From assembly GCF_000003605.2 (NCBI RefSeq), contig NW_003158745.1:1-48652 (forward strand): DNA of 48,652 nucleotides. The letters are read 5' to 3'. The DNA is from Saccoglossus kowalevskii. Its lineage: Eukaryota; Hemichordata; Enteropneusta; Harrimaniidae. Each line of letters starts with the position of its first letter. Positions within the stretch are counted from its first letter, which is position 1. This document shows positions 1 to 12,634 of this stretch, one piece after another. The position numbers were made by a program, and so were the translations under genes. The notes below the pieces were generated by a model. The model had not been told where the DNA came from and searched no databases. It saw only the letters and a list, made by a program, of their open reading frames with translations.

Positions 1-645
1 TTCATCACACGAGTAAAATACAGTATAGACACAACATGAGTATAATACAGTATGGACACGAGTACAATACAGTATGGATTCAACACGAGTACAATACAGT
101 ATGGACACAACACGAGTACAATAGAGTATGGATACAACATGAGTATAATACAGTATGGATACAACATGAGTATAATACAGTATGGATACAACACGAGTAC
201 AATACAGTATGGATACAACACGAGTACAATACAGTATGGATACAACATGAGTATAATACAGTATGGATACAACACGAGTATAATACAGTATGGATACAAC
301 ATGTGTATAATACAGTATGGATACAACACGAGTACAATACAGTATGGATACAACACGAGTACAATACAGTATGGATACAACACGAGTACAATACAGTATG
401 GATACAACATGAGTATAATACAGTATGGATACAACACAAGCACAATACTGTAAGGATACAACGAGTACAATACAGTATGGAACAACACGAGTACAATACA
501 GTATGGATACAACACGAGTACAATACAGTATGGATACAACACGAGTACAATACAGTATGGATACAACGAGTACAATACAGTATGGATACAACACGAGTAC
601 AATACAGTATGATCAACCGAGTACAATACAGTATAGACACAACAC
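1..645. repeat. 27-bp minisatellite, about 23 copies, truncated by window edge
   Basis: The unit begins GTATGGATACAACACGAGTA and ends CAATACA, 27 bp in all. Because 27 is nine codons, every frame without a stop stays open across the array, giving spurious proteins with nine-residue repeats. Two sub-types alternate, one with CACGAGTAC and one with CATGAGTAT; the two C/T differences usually travel together. Units become irregular after about 440, with some copies 2-3 bp shorter. The array starts before the window. Confidence 0.97.
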
Positions 646-1996
646 GATTGCAAATAAAGGTTTAAGAAGGTGTGATTATTTACACGGATTGATGAGCGAA
701 ACAAACGATAAGCCGATTCTCACGACGTACTGGACATGGAAGTAGTCCGCGGTCATTAATCGTCTTTCCGTGACTGTTTTCGAAATAAAGAATCACGATC
801 GATGCAGCGAATTTGTCGTGGAAAGAAATCTCATTGGATGTATTCGCGTTATATGTCTACGTAATATTGATAGTAATGCCCAAATACTATCGTTCGTTAG
901 TAAAAGACTGGGATGTAAAAGAATATGTGTATATCACGAACAAATGTGAAATAATGTCTGTATTTGCATTGTGTCATGTATCGATCATAAACATACCGGT
1001 GTGCTTAGCCCAACGAAGTGTTCGCTCATATGAATTATATACCGATATCTTTGATTATAATGGATGTTAAATTGGATGTAACGTCATTTTCATAAGACAA
1101 GATGCCATCACCTTTTCACGTCTCAGGCCTTTAACGTATATGTGCGTGTAATATGTGAAAGCTTTTAAAAGAGAATGTGACAACCGAGACGGAGTACTAA
1201 TGCAATTTGTAATCATGGTAATTTTAAATCTCGTCACTACTATAAGTGATCATACGTAATAAAGTCATAATACCCCTTGAGAGATATCCAACAGTATACG
1301 ATCACTGTGGGATTTTGTCCATCATTAAACGTCCATTGTGGAATTCACGCAATACAAAACAAATCAGTAATATTATTGTTTTAATTTTCATTCTAGGAGT
1401 GTACAACTAGGTAGTTATAACATGCTAGTCACATGATAAAAAGCATGTCTCGTTTTTATTTTTCAGAGCTTGTGTTATAGAAGTAAGACACCACCTTAGA
1501 TATGTAATTAGTGACTGTATTGCCGGGGTCAACGCAACTGTTTACATTTCTCTCGTGGCCGTTAGGTTATCACATGTTGAAAGACACGAGCAATTTTTGG
1601 GGGGAGTAATGTTTTCTATAAGAGATCCATTCGTTGAACTAGTATCAGGGAAAACAAGTTAATCGGCGCATATTTGCACATGAAATATATTTTTCGTGAT
1701 AATCGTGTATTCCCCCTATCGCTTAAAAATAAGAACGCTTCAAGTCGTGGGGTCCGGTTGTGATAAATAGGTATGTACAACATAGGATCTCTATGACCTA
1801 TACGTGGCTGTTGACGTCAAAATAATAGTAGCGGTAATATACGACCACACTTCAACACGCACGTCAAGGGGACCCTTAATTGACGTGGTATGAACACTTC
1901 CAAACTAAAAAAAATATACATACCATAACACTTCTGTATATAATAAACCCTATTTGTATTATCAAACGTATTTTTAATAACAATCATATATATACA
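646..1996. other. AT-rich sequence without recognised genes
   Basis: Only short random ORFs occur here, the longest 85 codons at 813-1070 with no family resemblance and unremarkable composition. I see no repeats, RNA genes or element ends. Confidence 0.6.
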
Positions 1997-2019
1997 AAAA
2001 TAAATAAATAAATAAATAA
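1997..2019. repeat. (AAAT)n microsatellite
   Basis: Five to six perfect copies of AAAT. Confidence 0.9.
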
Positions 2020-3282
<1,263 letters not shown>

Positions 3283-3465
3283 TTTATTCAACACGAAAAA
3301 CTTACTACAGAAGTTGTTTTTATGGTTGTATAAACAAAATTTAAGAACAAATAAGAACAAGATTAAACTAATAACTACGTATAAACAAAAATGTATTAAG
3401 GACGAATAAAAGCTACTATAAAGCACTAATACTACTTAGTTTGGCGCAGCTGTTACATGTATAAT

Positions 3466-3729
3466 TCATCTCTGATTTTCATACCTGTCTGCAACATCGA
3501 TAGAGTACTTCTTCAAAATTTCAATAAATTGAACTTCAGAGGGCAATGTGTCGATTTTTTTAATGTTGTTTTTACTCTGTAATACAAGTCTTTTACGACA
3601 TTCAATGTAATTTCTACATTCCATCATGAAATGATATTCACACTCAATTACATTACAAGTTTTGCATTTACGTTCTGCCCTCAGTATCCGTCTATGTCTG
3701 CCAGTCTCATATAGCTCATTAATATTCAT
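3466..3729 (-). pseudogene. LINE ORF2 C-terminal fragment with Cys/His motif
   Basis: About 88 codons open to a stop at 3466. The N-terminal part reads ETGRHRRILRAERKCKTC and is followed by IECEYHFMMECRNY, giving a C-x2-C-x7-H-x4-C arrangement. This is the zinc-knuckle-like region after the reverse transcriptase thumb in many metazoan LINEs, where it usually reads like LCxLC...VEDEYHF...CPxY. The rest is a short helical tail. Nothing upstream restores the reverse transcriptase, so this is a dead remnant, although this piece itself has no frameshift. Family assignment is from remembered motif patterns. Confidence 0.75.
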
Positions 3730-3765
3730 GGTAGATCAGCAGCTCATTGCCTTGTGTACAGCGAG

Positions 3766-4659
3766 CCTTCGAATTTGTAATACCAATCCTATTTTCAATA
3801 ACAAACAATCCTATTTGTAATGCCTTAACCTATTTGTAATAACGAGTAACCCTATTTAAAATATCAACGCTATTTTTGATTATAGTGTTCACGCTACGTG
3901 AAGAACGGGCTAAGATTTAGGTTAATCTCGTATGTTACTCAGTACAGTAACTAGGGAGGTATATATATTAGTTATACGGTTATAAAACAAATTCCGAAAG
4001 ACTTAAGTGAAGATTGCAGAATAATATGAAGTCTCATCATCAGTTAATTTTTTCTCAAGAACAATGCCCCTAGATGTGCTTGCGTTGAATATCATGTTAG
4101 AAATTACATGAATAATTAAACGATTAATTATGAATGTAATGGCAAATCTTTCAAATGAACATTGAATACAATAGCGTTTTGGACACTTAGTCTGAGTATG
4201 GAGATCTCTTTTCTACCTCCATGGTCTGAGCTAAGCTAAGTTCAGACACACTTTCTTAGCCCGTTCTAAGGACCTGGACCTTGATTTAATCCGTATTTTG
4301 CATTTCCTAGCCTGTGGTAGAAAAACGTGTGTGAATGCTACTATAGCAAATGCAACCTTCTACTACTGACTATATGAAGGGCTTGCTTGCCATAATCTTT
4401 CTTGATTGGCCAATTTGATTTCTACCAGTCGTTTCAATTAATAAAACAAATATTTATTTTGCTAGCGCACTCAAAGCAAGCGTGACCAACAATCCCACAA
4501 ATTCATAGTTTTCTATCCAATAAAATAGTCTGCCAACTTGTGAAAAAAAACAAAAAAACAGCAAGCTAATGATTTCATGAATTTTGCTGCGTATTGTAAA
4601 TACGTTCGCGTCCCCGCGTCGAGGTGCTCTGGGTTACCTCAGAGCTGTCCAGTTTTTGG
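3766..4659. other. No gene recognised
   Basis: AT-rich. A short stretch at 3780-3870 repeats CCTATTTGTAAT-like words four to five times, a weak degenerate tandem repeat. Nothing else is identifiable. Confidence 0.5.
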
Positions 4660-4920
4660 TGGCGTTTCGGGGCAGTTTTTACTTCTCCTGCTCGCAGTGC
4701 CGGGGAGGTTCGAGGAAAATCGTTGCTTAGGTAATTTTTCAAACATAAAATGCAACTGGCGTGTTTTTTAAATAAATAAATTGTATACATTTTACACGAG
4801 TTTCGCTTACATAGCGACGGACCAATGCGATCACGTGACACTGCTTCCCCGGGTTACGTTCGCGTGCACGACTTCCTTGGAGAGATCTTTCGTTGCCACA
4901 GGTCATTATGACCACGTCAT
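4660..4920 (+). repeat. Dispersed repeat with CCAAT and CACGTG boxes, copy A
   Basis: Matches, in opposite orientation, the segment 14505-14765. Shared blocks in order are CGGGGCAGTTTTTAC, CAAACATAAAATGCAACTGG, AAATAAATTGTATAC, TTTTACACGAGTT and GACCAATGCGATCACGTG. Small indels separate the blocks, so the copies are old. The segment carries a CCAAT box 8-9 bp before a CACGTG E-box, which resembles a promoter. It may be the 5' region of an unclassified transposon or a duplicated promoter. Confidence 0.75.
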
Positions 4921-5274
4921 TCGGGGTACCCCAAGGTGGCGACCAAACGCACTTACGAATTGCAGCGTTGGATGCGCATAACTAAAGAAAATCAAAAGAA
5001 GGAATTCCGTTTTCTACTTTTGGCAGGCAGGGAATTGGCAGACCGAGAAGGATTGACAGTAAAAACAATCAAATCTTTGCCTTTAACTATATTGCGAAAT
5101 TACTGCATCAAAGACGAACGAGCTGAGCCTTGCGTGTTTTTACGCTGGAGGAAGGAATACGGGCAACTTTTGTTATTATTGAAGAATTTAATTGTGTTGT
5201 ATTTAATGGTCACTGTTAAGTTTCTAAAATATATAGATTCTATTATAAACAATTTGATTTATTGCCGTGTTTGA
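4912..5274 (+). CDS. Uncharacterised ORF, about 120 codons
   Basis: Open from after a stop at 4909-4911 to a stop at 5272-5274, without an early ATG; the first plausible residues are VATKRTYELQRWM. The first 80 residues are rich in charged residues (KENQKKEFRF, RELADREGLTVKTIK) and look more protein-like than random AT-rich frames. The last 35 become leucine/isoleucine-rich and may be non-coding. It lies directly downstream of the promoter-like repeat copy A. I recognise no family. It could be one exon, a transposon fragment or chance. Confidence 0.2.
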   Translation, partial: PRHSGYPKVATKRTYELQRWMRITKENQKKEFRFLLLAGRELADREGLTVKTIKSLPLTILRNYCIKDERAEPCVFLRWRKEYGQLLLLLKNLIVLYLMVTVKFLKYIDSIINNLIYCRV

Positions 5275-6239
5275 TTCAAAGTGGATACCATATTCTGCAT
5301 GTGTTTTATTCGGGCAATAGCATACGTTCATTTCGCCCAAGAGTCTATTTCACTCGACCTACTGCCTCGGCCTATATAATCAAAATAGGCAGTAGTCTGT
5401 GTTTAAGTTTACATCCCGAGCCCGAAAACTGAGTGGTCATCATGATTGCACGCAATTTGAAATTGTGACGTCACCATCTAATCACTTTTTAAAATTCCAA
5501 CTTTTTTAATGACCAGACAAATTAATTTTGTGGAAACTGTTTGAAATATGATCAATCTGAATGTTCTCGATATACACCTAGATTGGATAGTTCAAAGGTC
5601 CGAAGGCCCAACTGTCCGAAAGTTCTATAACCTGAAAATATTTGTGTTCAGCGTAGATTGTATGAGGGAGCACCGGACAACCTTTCGAGGAGCAACAATA
5701 CAAAATGTCATAGGAAATGGTAAAACATTTACATTTTGAAATTGTTTTTTTTTACGACAAAATTAGTTTAATCTTGATAAAAAGCGAATATTGATATGAA
5801 ACTAATGATTATGAAAGATTTGAAAACATAGCGAGTACTACATATTTTAAAATCTATAATGTTTTCGTCCTCGTTGATTATTTGTGCTTCGAAGCGCGGC
5901 CTCTCAATCCTCAGTATTGCACCAGTGCATTACAGGAAATGTAACTTGAGTGAACCGCCCTTTCTGTCTATTATACCAACACAGGAACAAGACCAAACAA
6001 AATATAAAACAAAAAAGGAAATAACATTAATTCTTGAATGGCACACATGAATATGAAGAGGTCATCAACAGTCTGGAAAGAAAGTCGGCCATTTTTTCAA
6101 TTTCCACTAAATCAAGTTTAGGAAAAAATACTTGTCAATTTCACAGTTATATTATAACGCTAAATACTAATTATATTATTATAATTATTTCTCGAAACTG
6201 GTCATGTAATCTAACAATTCGCAATGTGCTGGGGAGTCA
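5275..6239. other. No gene recognised
   Basis: Short ORFs only (63-69 codons) with no resemblance to known families. One perfect 9-bp inverted repeat lies at 5359-5395. Confidence 0.5.
5359..5395. repeat. Perfect 9-bp inverted repeat, 19-nt loop
   Basis: CTACTGCCT at 5359-5367 pairs with AGGCAGTAG at 5387-5395. It could be a hairpin or an old element end; no wider context supports a function. Confidence 0.6.
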
Positions 6240-6960
6240 TTAAAACATGTGGCCATAATGACATAAAATTCTGCAATCATCACCAAACAATAACACAATA
6301 ACAACGTAAGCATTATCAAATAATAACATTAAAAAGTTAAAGCAGTGTAAAAATGATCAAATAATGACGTGTAAAATGTTTAAACAAAGTAAAATGTTCA
6401 AGTAAAGACAGTCAAATCTGTAAATAATATAAACTTGCTCAAATAATAACACAGCAAAAATTAAATACTGTTGAACATACATGAACAATTTATCGACAAA
6501 TGATGTACAAATGTTAAAATGATGTACGAATGTTAAAATGATGTAAAAGTGACAAAATAATATTTAAATAATGAATAATGTGGAGAAAATAAAAAAAATG
6601 GAGAAATAATGATGCAGCAATAATGATGGGACATGTGATAAAATAGTGACTTAATAGTAATTGATAAAATCATGACATAGACAGGTGAAACGAATGTAAA
6701 TTGTCATACAATGACGTAACAATCGATAAATAAAGTAAACTTGGCACAATAATGATGCAATAATGATAGAATAATGTTGAAACAATCTAAGACAGACCAG
6801 AGAATGATATAATAACGTTCAAATAACAAAATACTAATAATATTCACGTATTAATTGAGAATTGAGACATGGTGTGATAATGATTAAACACACACGTCAA
6901 ATAACAAAATAATAATGAAGAAATCTCCATAAACCCCATTATAACAACAGCAGACAATGG
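6240..6960. repeat. A-rich degenerate low-complexity tract
   Basis: About 700 bp built from words such as AATAATGA, ATAATAACA and TGTTAAAATGATGTA, with few pyrimidines other than T on this strand. A clear local tandem sits at 6501-6545, where AAATGTTAAAATGATGTAC recurs about 2.5 times with one substitution (period 19 bp). The whole tract looks like an eroded satellite or slippage-derived sequence. Confidence 0.65.
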
Positions 6961-8317
6961 AATACTGATCGCCACAGATTATGGCATGCACTAACGTTCT
7001 CACATATCATGATGTGTAGCGAAATACAGCGCTCTGTATATGTTGTCGAATAATTTACTGTTTCTTTGCTAAAATGCGAATATATCATTCTGTATGTACG
7101 TGTTCCTGCCACGTAGTACGTGTCATGGTGCAGTCCCTGCTGATGTCGATTCTAATGTTAGTGTCTGCTGAAAACAGCTGAAAATACAAACATAGGAAAA
7201 TAGGATATCAAAACTTGTAATATCGTGTTAGATGTCTTCCATGTATCACATCTTAGAACAGTTGTGAACACGAGCAAGACACCACTGATTAATACGCCAT
7301 TATTAATGCATTGTACGACATCTAAGTTGTGAACACGAGCAAGACACCACCGGTTATTTACCTCATTGCATTTGAAAGGCGGCTTAGATGATTTCATAGT
7401 TCAGCTCACGGAAACAGTGATGGCAGTCCTGTTTGTTACGCCACACACGCGCTTGAACAAATCATCTAAGTCGTTTTCTACCGCATGACATCATCATTGC
7501 CACGATGAATGCTGTTTTCTCCGCAATCAACGTGGAAAATACCTGGTAGCGATCTTCGGCATGGTTTCCTTATGTAACAATGTACTTGTAGTATATTTAT
7601 ACTACATGACAGATGCCCGATTTAACACTTCTAAATCATCATTAGAATCAATCTGTAGCTCACAGCCATGTCGTCATAGAAACAAAGTCGTAATCTGCGC
7701 GTAATATACGAGAAAGATGGAAAAGATATATATAATTAAACAAACAGGTCAACCAGAAAACAGTAAATAAATGAGTTTTACAAAGCTATATCGTTCAAAA
7801 GTGTGTAATACTATTTTAACTGCTGCACATCATGCAGTGAATACAATGTTGTTTAAACATTTCATTGAAAAAAACAGAAAGTACAGTCCCTACCAGGAGA
7901 CGAAAAAAAAACTCATTACAAATCCAACATTCTTTATATTGAGCGGCTCAAAGTACAGTAGCATAGGAACTGTACTTAAGTCCTCGAACGAGACCGACAT
8001 CCTTTATATTGAATAATAATAACTTGATTGTCTCATTGTAAATAGTTTTACATTGATTTATAGAAAAATATGATTTTTTATAAAATGTTATAGTTAGAAT
8101 GTATATACATAAATAAATAATATTAGTTTGAGAGCTATATTTATAATATTGTCTGTATCTTAAAAGTAAAAATTTGGTGATATTTTGATTTTACTAAAGA
8201 TGTTTTAGTGTCATATTTCTAACAAGTCAATACAAATCATATCTTTGGCATATTCTGTTTTTTACTAGTCCAGTTTTGGTTGTGTGTGTGTCTACCTTTT
8301 TTATTGCCAGATTGTGG
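6961..8317. other. No gene recognised; 25-bp direct repeat pair
   Basis: The word GTTGTGAACACGAGCAAGAC, continuing ACCAC, occurs at about 7261 and again at about 7327, 66 bp apart, the remnant of a small tandem duplication. ORFs at 7158-7397 (minus) and 7771-8016 (plus) are short and unrecognised. Confidence 0.5.
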
Positions 8318-8957
8318 TTACTAATTCTAAAATGTGTATACCATTCCTTTTTGCACAGTATAGCTTAGTCAAATATGTAAAATGTTTGTCTTTGTTGAAT
8401 ATGTAAAATGTTTGTTCTTGTTGCATATCAAAAGGGGATTTTTTTAAAGCAAACATTGTTTATAGTTCCAGTACCATGCTCTTCCACGAATAATTAATTC
8501 TTTCCACAAATATTTGTTTTTGATATGAAGAACTATCGTTACCTTGAATATTGCATTCATTCGAGCTACGGACACCGAGTTAGGAATATTTAGAAACCAC
8601 GCCCAAACTGTAATTCGATGTTCAATTAACAGTTAACTTACTAATTCTAAAATGTGTATACCATTCCCTTTTGCACAGTATAGCTTAGTCAAATATGTAA
8701 AATGTTTGTCTTTGTTGAATATGTAAAATGTTTGTTCTTGTTGCATATCAAAAGGGGATTTTTTTAAAGCAAACATTGTTTATAGTTCCAGTACCATGCT
8801 CTTCCACGAATAATTAATTGTTTCCACAAATATTTGTTTTTGATATGAAGAACTATCGTTACCTTGAATATTGCATTCATTCGAGCTACGGACACCGAGT
8901 TAGGAATATTTAGAAACCACGCCCAAACTGTAATTCGATGTTCAATTAACAGTTAAC
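8318..8957. repeat. 320-bp tandem duplication, two copies, 2 mismatches
   Basis: Copy 1 is 8318-8637 and copy 2 is 8638-8957. By direct comparison they differ only at 8348/8668 (T/C) and 8500/8820 (C/G), with no indels. Each copy holds a nested direct repeat of about 27 bp around AATATGTAAAATGTTTGT. The duplication is either very recent or an unresolved haplotype/assembly duplication. No gene lies inside. Confidence 0.97.
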
Positions 8958-9929
8958 TTCGAGTGACGTTTTTTTATCGATGATGTCTGTAACACAAACA
9001 AGTCAGCATCTGTGCACTGACACACATGGAATGAATAATATACATAGCCTAAAACAAGAAAGACATGCACTGATTGCACTCTGTGATTTCTTTGACGGCC
9101 ACGCAATAGTGGTGTAATCACCTCCAAACATCTTAAGGCATGTACGGACGAGTGAGACAACACCGTGCAAAAATAATCACTTCAATACAAATTGAATAAA
9201 CGATGTAGGCGATGTAGTGCTTGGCGAGAACTAAGGATATTGAATGAATTGATACCCAGCAGCTAATATGGATTGGTACCGTCGAATAGTATAGCTTTGA
9301 AAGTGAATTGTGTCGTGTGTATTTGATTATCGGGTTAAGTCACAGAGGTGGCGGCACGAAATTTTGCATGGGGGAGATCTACTTATCGAAAACATTTTGA
9401 AATCCAGACCCTCTGAAACGCTATTTCCTGCATTTGGAGGGGAAAGACAGGTATTCCTCTTCAACTGTGTCGCATCGACACAAATACACAACACTTTAGC
9501 CATTGTTTTTATTTCGGGGCCGACCACCCCCTGTCCCCTCCCATGCCGCCACCACTGAGTCAGGCAACTTCCGTAGAAGAATTACTTAAGTATGTACATA
9601 CGCACCACATACGTCCATTTCAGAAATGTACACACTCGGTATACACACTGTCTAACAGTACTTATAAGAGAGGTTGGGCAACTCCCTGTTGTCGATTTCA
9701 ACCACCCGGCCGCAATTTTTGGTGAAATGTTTCTCTTTACATCTAAACGTCGTTTACCAAAACACGATATTACCACAGAAAATACTTTTAAATTCGATCA
9801 CTCATTTAAAAGTCAAAAAAGTAAAAGTATTTTGACCGATATTTGAGTTCACTCAGGTCACTAACGTCGCCATTTCAGTTCACAGTCGCGCGATGAATCA
9901 GATTTGACAAGGCAGACGCATGCCTAAAG
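8958..9929. other. No gene recognised
   Basis: Overlapping ORFs at 9310-9846 on both strands are 60-84 codons long, mutually overlapping and unrecognised, so I do not call any of them. Confidence 0.5.
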
Positions 9930-10024
9930 GCCCACTGATTGATGTAATATAACTTCATCACTCAGTGGGCGTTCTTTGTGTGTTTTTTTACCATCGCAAA
10001 TACCGTTTCGGCAAAAAACACACA
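9930..10024. repeat. Two adjacent hairpins (inverted repeats)
   Basis: Hairpin 1 pairs GCCCACTGA (about 9930-9938) with TCAGTGGGC (about 9962-9970), with a further GATG/CATC pairing inside. Hairpin 2 pairs TGTGTGTTTTTT (9977-9988) with AAAAAACACACA (10013-10024). They may be the folded core of a short non-autonomous element. No flanking duplication is evident. Confidence 0.65.
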
Positions 10025-10220
10025 CAACAGTAATAAGAAAAAAACACACACACAAAACAGCCATGGTATGATATACCCTGTCAAGTAAGAAAAAGAGAAC
10101 TCATTCAGTTATCAAATATTCTATCAAAAGCGCCGAACAGCTTGTATGCAAAACATTGTTACAGTATAAAAAATTGATTAGAACTAAGGAAAAAATTATG
10201 ATAAATTAGCTAGAGAAAAT

Positions 10221-10261
10221 GGGTGACACAACTCAGCATGAATGTTGCTGCTATGTCACCC
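10221..10261. repeat. Two-step inverted repeat (hairpin)
   Basis: GGGTGACA (10221-10228) pairs with TGTCACCC (10254-10261), and CAGCA pairs with TGCTG inside. It is the third perfect hairpin within 330 bp. Confidence 0.7.
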
Positions 10262-10796
10262 ACAAGACCTGATCAGATTTCTAGGTCAAAAGACAATGTT
10301 CCAAGATTCCAGAACTGTGTTATTATTATTATTGATATTGAAGGTATGTGGAGCAGGTTGGCATCTCCAAGTTCTGTATAGTTTATTTCAGCATACTCCA
10401 TGTGCCACATCATCTGGTGGTGATATTCCCCTCATATTTAAATATTCACTGCAACTATCTGCCTGGAAGCATATGACGTATCAAATCAGTTAGAGAAACT
10501 AACACTAGTGCTTCAATTAATATCTTTAAATTGTATCATTCTGTATCGGCCACCACTTAGCTATTTCATACAAAATGCGTCTGTCCAAAGGCTCAGGTCC
10601 CTGACACAAAGTTGTTAATGTTCCTAAATTTCTCGCCATCATACAGTTGAACAAAATGGTCGGAGAGGTGAGTTTTTAGTCATTTTTTAGTCATACAACC
10701 TGGATATTTAGTACGAAATATATTATGAAATATCGAAAACAATTGAAATGTTTTGGTCCGTACATATTTGCAGTAATGTAATTAGACAGGGTTCGA

Positions 10797-10820
10797 AGTC
10801 TAGGGTCTAGTCTAGTCTAG
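10797..10820. repeat. Short (GTCTA)n-like repeat
   Basis: Overlapping TCTAG words form a small pentamer microsatellite. Confidence 0.6.
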
Positions 10821-11970
10821 GGTTGTCGTTTGTATGCGACCACTCCCATGGTTGTTCCTTGAGTAGCCTCTGAGTAGTGTTAGATTTAGCTCATGTTAGA
10901 TCCAATCCTATATCGTGTCATCCAGATCCGTTTTCCAGGCAGAGTAGGGAATTGGTGGTATTCAACAGTGTTAAAACTGACTCGGTGTTAACCATGGAAA
11001 AGGCCTCCAGGACTATTCTTTATGGCATGACCCAGGGTAGCCGATCCTGGAACTGTGTATCTGGTAGCCGACAAGAGGCCAACATAAGGTCGAAGAGTGC
11101 TTGATCTTCTATCCTATTCCTAAGTCTAGTTAAATCTTGTGATAGGTAAATATGTCTGAGAATGGCTAGCCGCTGACTAAGCTGCTGTGGGATCAATAAA
11201 AGTTGGGATAAGGTTGTCTTCCAACCTGTATAAATTCTTCATATGAGTCGTGGTATTGGCATTGTATGTGGTTTAGAACACCCTTCATGTATTCTGCCAA
11301 CATTTGTTGTAAAAGACCTACCAACTTAGTATTTTCACCAGTGAATCATTTCACACTGACAATACGGGCTCATTTAGGTGGGAAGCGACTAATTGTTGTG
11401 ACAATGTGACATTGATGGATCGATTTTGACTTGTTAGCTAAATTCAGCGTGTTGCTCACTGTGCAATGTAGTCAGAGCATGGGGTCTTCAATGTAAGATG
11501 TTGGTAGGGAGAAGCAATAAAGTAACAACAACAGCACTGGAAGCATGGAAAGAGGAAAAACAAATGATTTGAATTTCTTGTATTATGGTTGGCCGAGGCC
11601 GCTAGATTTGTCTTATCTCATTCTGATACAAGTGTGGATGAATATAGCTAGCTCAATGATTGTTTTGTTATTTTTAATTTTTGCAGTCATTCATCATCCG
11701 TCATGGACTTTACTGAAATTAATATTGGTAATCATGTTTTCTCGTTCTACTTGCGCTTGAGAAAGAAACGGTTTTTTCATTCTCGTTTTCCTGTTGGTCA
11801 CAATCTGGGCAGATTCTATCTTATTATATCTGCCCATTTCCATTCGAAGGATATGAGCGTTATCATAGTGGTTCCATCATATCAACGATTTTTAACGATT
11901 GTAGTCAGATATTTTTCAAATGCAAATTCTGTTTTTATTTTCCTTTAGGTATTTTTATGGTTTGTGCATT

Positions 11971-12313
11971 TCATGTAATATTTCTGTGCAATGCATTTAA
12001 AAGGATTATTCTAGTGTGCGTGTTATTGCTTCCGGAAAGATTTGTCATCCTGAGATTAGTAGTTGATTTTAATGCACTACGCAAATTCAAATTTTCTAAA
12101 ATGCGTTTAATGTCTATTGCCCAGTTACCGATTTGATTAGACATAACCTTAGTTTGTAGACCACACAGACAAAGAACGCGTCTTCCCATCTCTAGCAGGC
12201 TTGCAATATCACTTGCTTTATTATTGACTTTCAGAAGATATTTGCCGAGTGTAATTTGAATTGTTTCTATTGGTTTGACATAAGACGTGATTTGCTGATG
12301 TATTCGGTCGACC
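11971..12313 (-). CDS. Uncharacterised ORF, possible exon with acceptor-like 5' end
   Basis: About 114 codons on the minus strand, stop at 11971. The first two thirds have a protein-like composition (for example VDRIHQQITSYVKPIETIQ, LLEMGRRVLCLCG and WAIDIKRILENL) and could be helical. There is no ATG at the start. Instead the frame opens just after TGCTTTATTGCAG on the minus strand, a reasonable 3' splice site. A good 5' splice site, CAAG|GTAAGT, lies about 70 bp further upstream near 12380. This could be a real exon, an old gene fragment or part of a transposon. No family is recognised. Confidence 0.25.
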
Positions 12314-12380
12314 ACTGCAATAAAGCATATTTGGATTTACCATTGAATCAAAATTGTTTAAGTATGTTTAAACTTACCTT

Positions 12381-12634
12381 GAACAGGTAGGTGGAACACC
12401 TGTTACACCTTGAGGTTTTTAATTCTGAAACTGCCTCACCACAGGGTCTGGTAGCTGAGGGTTGCCGTTGTAGCAGCGGGGGGGGGGGTCTTGTGGTGGA
12501 AAGACTGACTGCCAGATGGGGCATAGCCGTGGGTACACACTTCTTCCGATGCACTGCATCTCATTCTGCTTGGCCATAGCAAAGAGTCTTGCAGTTGCCG
12601 AATGGTGCCCACCATACAATTTATCTCGTGACAA
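12381..12634 (-). CDS. Possible upstream exon ending in a donor site
   Basis: On the minus strand two overlapping frames are open here: one from an ATG at 12634 to a stop at 12419, the other running to the CAAG|GTAAGT donor near 12381. They cross an 11-nt C run (12478-12488, G on the plus strand), a place where the frame may slip or the sequence may be wrong. Peptide features include CPIWQSVFPPQDPPP in one frame and SRCNRCSTYLFK in the other. Neither frame, spliced to the open frame at 12313, is continuous without a shift. I cannot name it; treat it as a candidate only. Confidence 0.15.

Larger units (their letters stand above)
10025..11970. other. No gene recognised
   Basis: Contains a hairpin at 10221-10261 and a short GTCTA-type pentamer repeat near 10797-10820. 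ORFs at 10242, 10877, 11545 and 11703 are 71-83 codons long and unrecognised. Confidence 0.5.

Noticed and set aside
36-745. ORFs of 106-209 codons on both strands
   Set aside because: They are translations of the 27-bp minisatellite; the nine-residue periodicity follows from the repeat length.
9310-9846. Set of 60-84 codon ORFs on both strands
   Set aside because: They overlap one another, none has a recognisable motif, and there is no reason to prefer any of them.
10780-10830. GGGTTCGAAGTC as a tRNA B box
   Set aside because: No A box or cloverleaf fits around it; the region is a GTCTA pentamer repeat.
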